Shown one piece after another: positions 58,840 to 64,000 of a DNA stretch of 64,000 nt. Source of the DNA: Paramoeba atlantica (lineage: Eukaryota > Discosea); contig CDRNVI010000050.1 in the NCBI GenBank assembly GCA_977017575.1, positions 41,506-105,505 on the forward strand, written 5' to 3'. A model generated the notes under the pieces. The model searched no databases, was not told where the DNA came from, and saw nothing but the letters and a program-made list of their open reading frames with translations. The translations under genes were made by a program, and so were the position numbers. Within the stretch, counting starts at the first letter, position 1. The number at the start of each line of letters is the position of its first letter.

Positions 58840-61667
58840 TTGAACATTTTCAAAAATATGGCGGAGGCGCCCGGGCCTGCACAGCTAGGAATTATTAACC
58901 TTCTGTTTAGGTCCACGTTAGGTCGGGGTGCTCTGTTTGACCCGATGTTGGTGTCAGACGGGCATGCTAAACTTCGCTCCCTTGCAGTGATGAGCATTAG
59001 TAAAATTATTCGCCCAGGTTACAACATCGCACTCTGCTGGAGATACGCGAGCAGTGCGGAGTTTCGGATTTGGAAGGGCACTGTAACTCAACGAAGGCCT
59101 GGTTTCCTCTTTCAGCTAGGTCGCTGGCGGGTAAAGTACCACCAGCGATCGGAAACGCTTCCCTTTCCGCCGTATGATTCGCGAATCGTGTTATGCGGAG
59201 CACGCATTCGAAAACCTGGGCGTTCGAACAACCGTAGAAAAGCACGGAAAACTAGGGTACTGTGTGGCAAGCATGCCCTACGCGACGACGACCCGAAAGG
59301 GTCTGCTGTGAAGAAGTGTCTGGCTGTAGGCACTCTTAATACGACATCATTGAAACTTGAAGGTGACGACGTTTTCAAACTGAAAGCTTCTGCTCGATTG
59401 CACGAGATTGTGCGATACATGTCACAAACCAACTTGCATATACTGGCTCTCCAGGGGACAAGGTTTACTTTTACTTCTGGCGAAGGATTTGATATTTTAA
59501 AGCGCAAGCTTCGACACGGGAATAAAATCTTTTTCATCTACCTTATGTCTGCAGTGAAAGGGTATAACGGTATGGGGTTCATCACGCAAGAGCCAATAAA
59601 GGCGTGGAAAGTAAATGATAGGATAATTGCCGGCGAGTTCAACATCGAAGGAGGGTCAGCCTTTATGCTCAACGCATATGGGCCGACGCGTGACTCCCCA
59701 GAGGAGGCCAAACAAGAGTTTGATATTTCTTTGACAAACGCGTTTCACGAAGCAGTAGGCAAAGCCCCTCGAAGACCCGCACTTCTACTTGGGGACTTAA
59801 ATGCACCTCTCACTTTCGGCAAAACGACAGAAGAAGACGAACTTGTTGTTGAAAGGTTGAAGGGGCTTTTGGAAGGGATAGATTTCAAATCAGGACACTC
59901 CTTATGCCCTAGCAAGCGAGTATGGACATGCATATTGCCTAATGATGCTAAACGCCAGTTGGATCACATTGCAGTGTGCCCACGCTTTGCATCAGCTCTG
60001 CGACATCATCAAGTTTTTGCCGCTCCTACGCCGACAGTGCACTTTCTTGTGCGAGCAGAGATTCGAATCAAATGGAAGATATCGTCCAACATCAAAAGAT
60101 CGAAAATACACTGGTTTCAATTATCAAACACAGAACATGCAGAGAAGTTTAACAACAGAATTTGTGAACAGGTCGCAGCGCAACTGCATACAGAAGATCT
60201 TCCTTCCTGGGATCTTCTTGCCTCTTGCCTTCGATCTTCGGGAAAGGAAATTCCGAAACCAATCACAAAAATATCTCTTGATATACAGGCACCTGTTGAA
60301 GGATTGCAAGGTGCTGAAACAGATAACCTACGCAACATTTTCATGCAAAGCAAAAGGTATAAGGACTTTAATGAACTAGTATCACACAACAGGGGAGCAA
60401 TCGAGGATGCTATAACTAGGTCTTGTGAAGTCCTAGAATCTAAGATGAAGAAAAATCACGCCAGCCCATGGAGAGCAGTAAAAGAAATATGTGGAGTTGA
60501 TCGAGAAGACTTCAACATACCGGGGACCTCAAACAGACAGAGGCTGGCGGAGATAAAAACGTTTTTTGAAGCTTTTGCTGGAGACACAGGGGGCGACGAC
60601 AATATAAGATTCTTAGAGGCGAATCTTCCAACAAACACACCTGAGGACGCCCCTTTCACTGAGGAAGAGCTTCGAAGCGGAATTTCACACTTTGGGGGGG
60701 GTAAGGCACCGGGAAAGGATGAAATCCCCATGGAGGCTTTTGCGTGCATCGTTGATAATGATTATCTTAGAAAGTGGTTGCTCAGCATTATCAACCGGGT
60801 TTACGATACGGGATTGGCTCCGGAAGTTTGGGGTGACGTCCTATAAGTTCCGATACCGAAGAAAGGTGACTTGACTCTTTTAAAGAATTGGAGGCCCATA
60901 TGCTTAGTAAATTGTGTTGTTAAACTTATGAACTGTTTAATATTACAACGAATTCGTCCGTATGTAGAGCCTGTGCTTCGCCATAATCAATGTGGGTTCA
61001 GACCTGACCGTTCGACAATGCAAGCCCAGGCGATTCTCAACGAAGCACGAGTAAAAGCATTAAGAGGAAACGGGATGTGCATTGGTTTTGTAGATTTTTC
61101 GAAAGCTTTTCCATCCGTTTTATTTAGTGCCATTCATGCATCCCTAGTGGCGTTTCACATTGGACCGAAATTGCGAGAAATGATTATGTCAGTATGTCGG
61201 AATATGCGAGGGGTCGTGCGAACATCATATGGTTTAACAGAAACATTCCCCATTACAACCGGCATTCTTCAAGGGGATGTCCTCGCTCCCTACCTCTTCG
61301 TAATGGTTCTGGATCGTATATTAAGCAAAGCTATTGATTCAAAATCCCATGGCATCCTTCTATCACCCAAAGGTACCAAGAGCAGAGGCCTGAGGGAAAC
61401 ACGTCTTACGGATCTAAATTATGCTGATGATCTTCTTTTCTTTTCAGATAACAAGGCTGATCTACAGAGTATGATTGAGGATACAGCGGAACAAGCCCTC
61501 TCCGCGAACCTAAGAATAGCAGTAGGCCCTGCTAAAACAGCGTGGATGCAACTAGGAAGGCAACGAGGCCCCGATGAAATGATATCTGATCCTTTGGGGA
61601 CGGTGCTCAAAGTACTTTCCTATAGGTATCTGGGAAATCTTTTCCATGAAACTGAACCATTGGCATG
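58840..61667 (+). pseudogene. Second LINE (APE endonuclease-RT), inactivated
   Basis: Same family as the intact LINE: KGSAVK, VGTLNTTSLKLEGDD, LLGDLNAPLTF and RQLDHIAVCPRF in the endonuclease, and VPIPKKGD, NWRPICLVN, GFRPDRST, FVDFSKAFPSV, TGILQGDVLAPYLF and NYADDLLFFSDN in the RT. The N-terminal 170 residues also match and start with the same MA(D/E)A. Two inactivating changes are visible. The catalytic Glu of LQETR is Gly (LQGTR, residue 206, codon 59455-59457), and an in-frame TAA at 60844-60846 interrupts the RT just before VPIPKKGD. The 80-residue insertion of the intact LINE is absent. At 61654-61667 the frame is broken by a SINE and resumes at 62187. Confidence 0.88.
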
Positions 61668-62186
61668 AGTACATGAGGTGGCGGAGTGGCAAGAACTCAA
61701 AGTTTGAAGCACATGGTGCCCAGACGGCGAGTTCAAACCCACTCATCGCAATATCCCCGGCGGCCTCACTCTAAGAGGCTGGGCTGATAACCGACTAGGC
61801 CCAGTACTCGGAGGACCGTCCCGGACCCTCCCCTCAGGGAACCAGCTCCCTTAGTACGGAGGTGGCGGAGTGGCAAGAACTCAAAGTTTGAAGCACATGG
61901 TGCCCAGACGGCGAGTTCAAACCCACTCATCGCAATATCCCCGGCGGCCTCACTCTAAGAGGCTGGGCTGATAACCGACTAGGCCCAGTACTCGGAGGAC
62001 CGTCCCGGACCCTCCCCTCAGGGAACCAGCTCCCTTACCCGGCTTACACCTCTTGGGTAAGCCGTGTTGACGTACAGTTCGTCGGAACTTCCAAATCCGT
62101 CCTCGGAACTTCCAAATCTGTCTGTGAAGGGTCTGGCTTGCCAGTGACCATCCGGAGCAATCCGGAATGATTTGGATTTGGATTTG
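61668..62186 (+). mobile_element. tRNA-derived SINE, head-duplicated, with 14-bp target duplication
   Basis: Flanked by GAACCATTGGCATG at 61654-61667 and 62187-62200. A first unit of about 185 bp contains only the tRNA-like head and body (A box TGGCGGAGTGG at 61679-61689, B box AGTTCAAACCC at 61730-61740). A second unit (A box 61863-61873) continues to the stem-loop TCCGGA-GCAA-TCCGGA (62151-62166) and an atgatttggatttggatttg tail. The boxes are a pol III promoter of Leu/Ser-tRNA type; the exact parent tRNA is not clear. Confidence 0.85.
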
Positions 62187-62264
62187 GAACCATTGGCATG
62201 TATTAGGGACAGGTTGCGACTTACGTGGGCAGGTTTCTCAAAATTTCGGGGCATATGGGTATCG
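62187..62264 (+). pseudogene. LINE 2, RT continuation after first SINE
   Basis: It encodes EPLACIRDRLRLTWAGFSKF and RGIWVS, matching PIKDRLRLTWAAFRKLSGIW of the intact LINE. This proves the reading frame was continuous before the SINE insertion. Confidence 0.8.
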
Positions 62265-62660
62265 GATTTTCCGGATTGCTCCGGAGATAAAGAACTCCGG
62301 ATGGTCACTGGCGAGCCAGACCCTTCACAGACAGATTTGGAAGTTCCGAGGCCGACGTCCTCTACCAGTTTCCGCTTGTCCAAGGCGGCACCAACGTGCT
62401 GTTGCCAACACGCTGCTGGGACGAACTGCACGTCAACACGGCTCACCCAAGAGGGGTAAGCCGGGTAAGGGAGCTGGTTCCCTGAGGGGGGGGGTCCGGG
62501 ACGGTCCTCCGAGTACTGGGCCTATTCGGTTCTCAGCCCAGCCTCTTAGAGTGAGGCCGCCGGGAATATTGCGATGAGCGGGTTTGAACTCGCCGTCTGA
62601 GCACCATGTGCTTCAAACTTTGAATTCTTGCCACTCCGCCACCTCCGCCGCTATCCCCCG
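62265..62660 (-). mobile_element. tRNA-derived SINE, full length, with 12-bp target duplication
   Basis: Flanked by ATATGGGTATCG (62253-62264 and 62661-62672). On the - strand the A box is at 62641-62631, and the body runs to the stem-loop TCCGGAGCAATCCGGA (62285-62270) and a short AAAATC tail. It is 396 bp and is the best single full-length copy. Confidence 0.82.
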
Positions 62661-62745
62661 ATATGGGTATCGCCCTTGAGCGTCAAGACAAAACTTCGTT
62701 TTTCGATGCCCTCGTATACCCTATCCTAAATTACAACTCGGGCAC
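62661..62745 (+). pseudogene. LINE 2, continuation after second SINE
   Basis: Joined across the SINE, the frame reads ..GIWVS + PLSVKTKLR and, after a 1-base shift, FDALVYPILNYNSG. This matches GIWASPLSAATKIRLFDCLI and YPILTFG of the intact LINE. It then breaks at the duplication junction. Confidence 0.75.
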
Positions 62746-63610
62746 ATGTCGGAATATGCGAGGGGTCGTGCGAACATCATATGGTTTAACAGAAACATTC
62801 CCCATTACAACCGGCATTCTTCAAGGGGATGTCCTCGCTCCCTACCTCTTCGTAATGGTTCTGGATCGTATATTAAGCAAAGCTATTGATTCAAAATCCC
62901 ATGGCATCCTTCTATCACCCAAAGGTACCAAGAGCAGAGGCCTGAGGGAAACACGTCTTACGGATCTAAATTATGCTGATGATCTTCTTTTCTTTTCAGA
63001 TAACAAGGCTGATCTACAGAGTATGATTGAAGATACAGCGGAACAAGCCCTCTCCGCGAACCTAAGAATAGCAGTAGGCCCTGCTAAAACAGCGTGGATG
63101 CAACTAGGAAGGCAACGAGGCCCCGATGAAATGATATCTGATCCTTTGGGGACGGTGCTCAAAGTACTTTCCTATAGGTATCTGGGAAATCTTTTCCATG
63201 AAACTGAACCATTGGCATGAGTACATGAGGTGGCGGAGTGGCAAGAACTCAAAGTTTGAAGCACATGGTGCCCAGACGGCGAGTTCAAACCCACTCATCG
63301 CAATATCCCCGGCGGCCTCACTCTAAGAGGCTGGGCTGATAACCGACTAGGCCCAGTACTCGGAGGACCGTCCCGGACCCTCCCCTCAGGGAACCAGCTC
63401 CCTTAGTACGGAGGTGGCGGAGTGGCAAGAACTCAAAGTTTGAAGCACATGGTGCCCAGACGGCGAGTTCAAACCCACTCATCGCAATATCCCCGGCGGC
63501 CTCACTCTAAGAGGCTGGGCTGATAACCGACTAGGCCCAGTACTCGGAGGACCGTCCCGGACCATCCCCTCAGGGAACCAGCTCCCTTACCCGGCTTACA
63601 CCTTTTGGGT
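62746..63610 (+). repeat. Direct duplication of 61194-62058 (RT segment plus SINE head dimer)
   Basis: Offset 1552, with very few differences (for example gaggatac versus gaagatac). It contains the RT piece from NMRGVVRTSYG through NYADD to HETEPLA and two SINE heads (A boxes near 63231 and 63415). The junction at 62746 has the microhomology atgtcgg. Confidence 0.85.
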
Positions 63611-64000
63611 AAGCCGTGTTGACGTACAGTTCGTCCCAGCAGCGTGTTGGCAACAGCACGTTGGTGCCGCCTTGGACAAGCGGAAACTGGTAGAGGACGT
63701 CGGCCTCGGAACTTCCAAATCTGTCTGTGAAGGGTCTGGCTTGCCAGTGACCATCCGGAGTTCTTTATCTCCGGAGCAATCCGGAAAATCCGATACCCAT
63801 ATGCCCCGAAATTTTGAGAAACCTGCCCACGTAAGTCGCAACCTGTCCCTAATACATGCCAATGGTTCCAAATCCAAATCCAAATCATTCCGGATTGCTC
63901 CGGATGGTCACTGGCAAGCCAGACCCTTCACAGACAGATTTGGAAGTTCCGAGGACGGATTTGGAAGTTCCGACGAACTGTACGTCAACACGGCTTACCC
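63611..64000 (-). repeat. Inverted duplication of about 62044-62450
   Basis: From within the second SINE head onward the sequence is the reverse complement of the SINE/LINE/SINE junction at 62044-62450. It includes the rare 'ttggaagttccgaggacgga' deletion form and the inverted ttggcatgtattaggg LINE piece. It runs to the window end, so its full extent is unknown. Confidence 0.8.

Overview
This is a nuclear window from a unicellular eukaryote. The host genes are for eukaryote-only or typically eukaryotic machinery (UPF2 of nonsense-mediated decay, an EB1-type microtubule tip protein, mevalonate kinase, an Hsp104/ClpB disaggregase), each a single uninterrupted reading frame using the standard code. 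The taxon cannot be fixed from sequence alone. Eight host genes in a row lie on the + strand, there are no visible introns, and long pyrimidine tracts precede three start codons. This arrangement resembles Euglenozoa (directional clusters, trans-splicing), but that is an inference with low confidence.

Layout. 0-11 kb: two near-identical leucine-rich-repeat (LRR) genes and a more distant third, separated by small foldback/inverted-repeat elements, a fragment of a restriction-like-endonuclease (RLE) retrotransposon and copies of a 0.9-kb non-autonomous repeat, here called the CGG element. 11-24.2 kb: the gene-dense part, with UPF2, a fourth LRR gene, ClpB/Hsp104, EB1 and mevalonate kinase. 24.2-32.8 kb: repeats only, including a near-perfect 2.67-kb tandem duplication of CGG elements. 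33-51.5 kb: a small RRM protein gene, then a decayed Helitron on the - strand. The Helitron is split by a LINE with an intact 1530-aa endonuclease-RT-RNase H protein. Directly upstream of that LINE's start codon lies an 8.69-kb array of 483 copies of an 18-bp unit. 51.5-58.8 kb: more CGG elements, a dead RLE retrotransposon, an IS30-like transposase relic and a rearranged LINE fragment. 58.8-64 kb: a second, inactivated LINE hit by tRNA-derived SINE insertions and partly duplicated in direct and inverted orientation.

The most interesting reading is a LINE-SINE partnership. The intact LINE ends, right at its stop codon, in a 6-bp stem with a GCAA loop followed by a (GGATA)n tail. The local SINE ends in a 6-bp stem with the same GCAA loop followed by a (GGATT)n or (GGATTT)n tail, and it inserts with 11-14-bp target-site duplications. 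The second theme is a set of small elements in 1.6-10.1 kb. Each is built from its own short word repeated at the ends next to a C/G tract, and several share the same internal GC hairpin.
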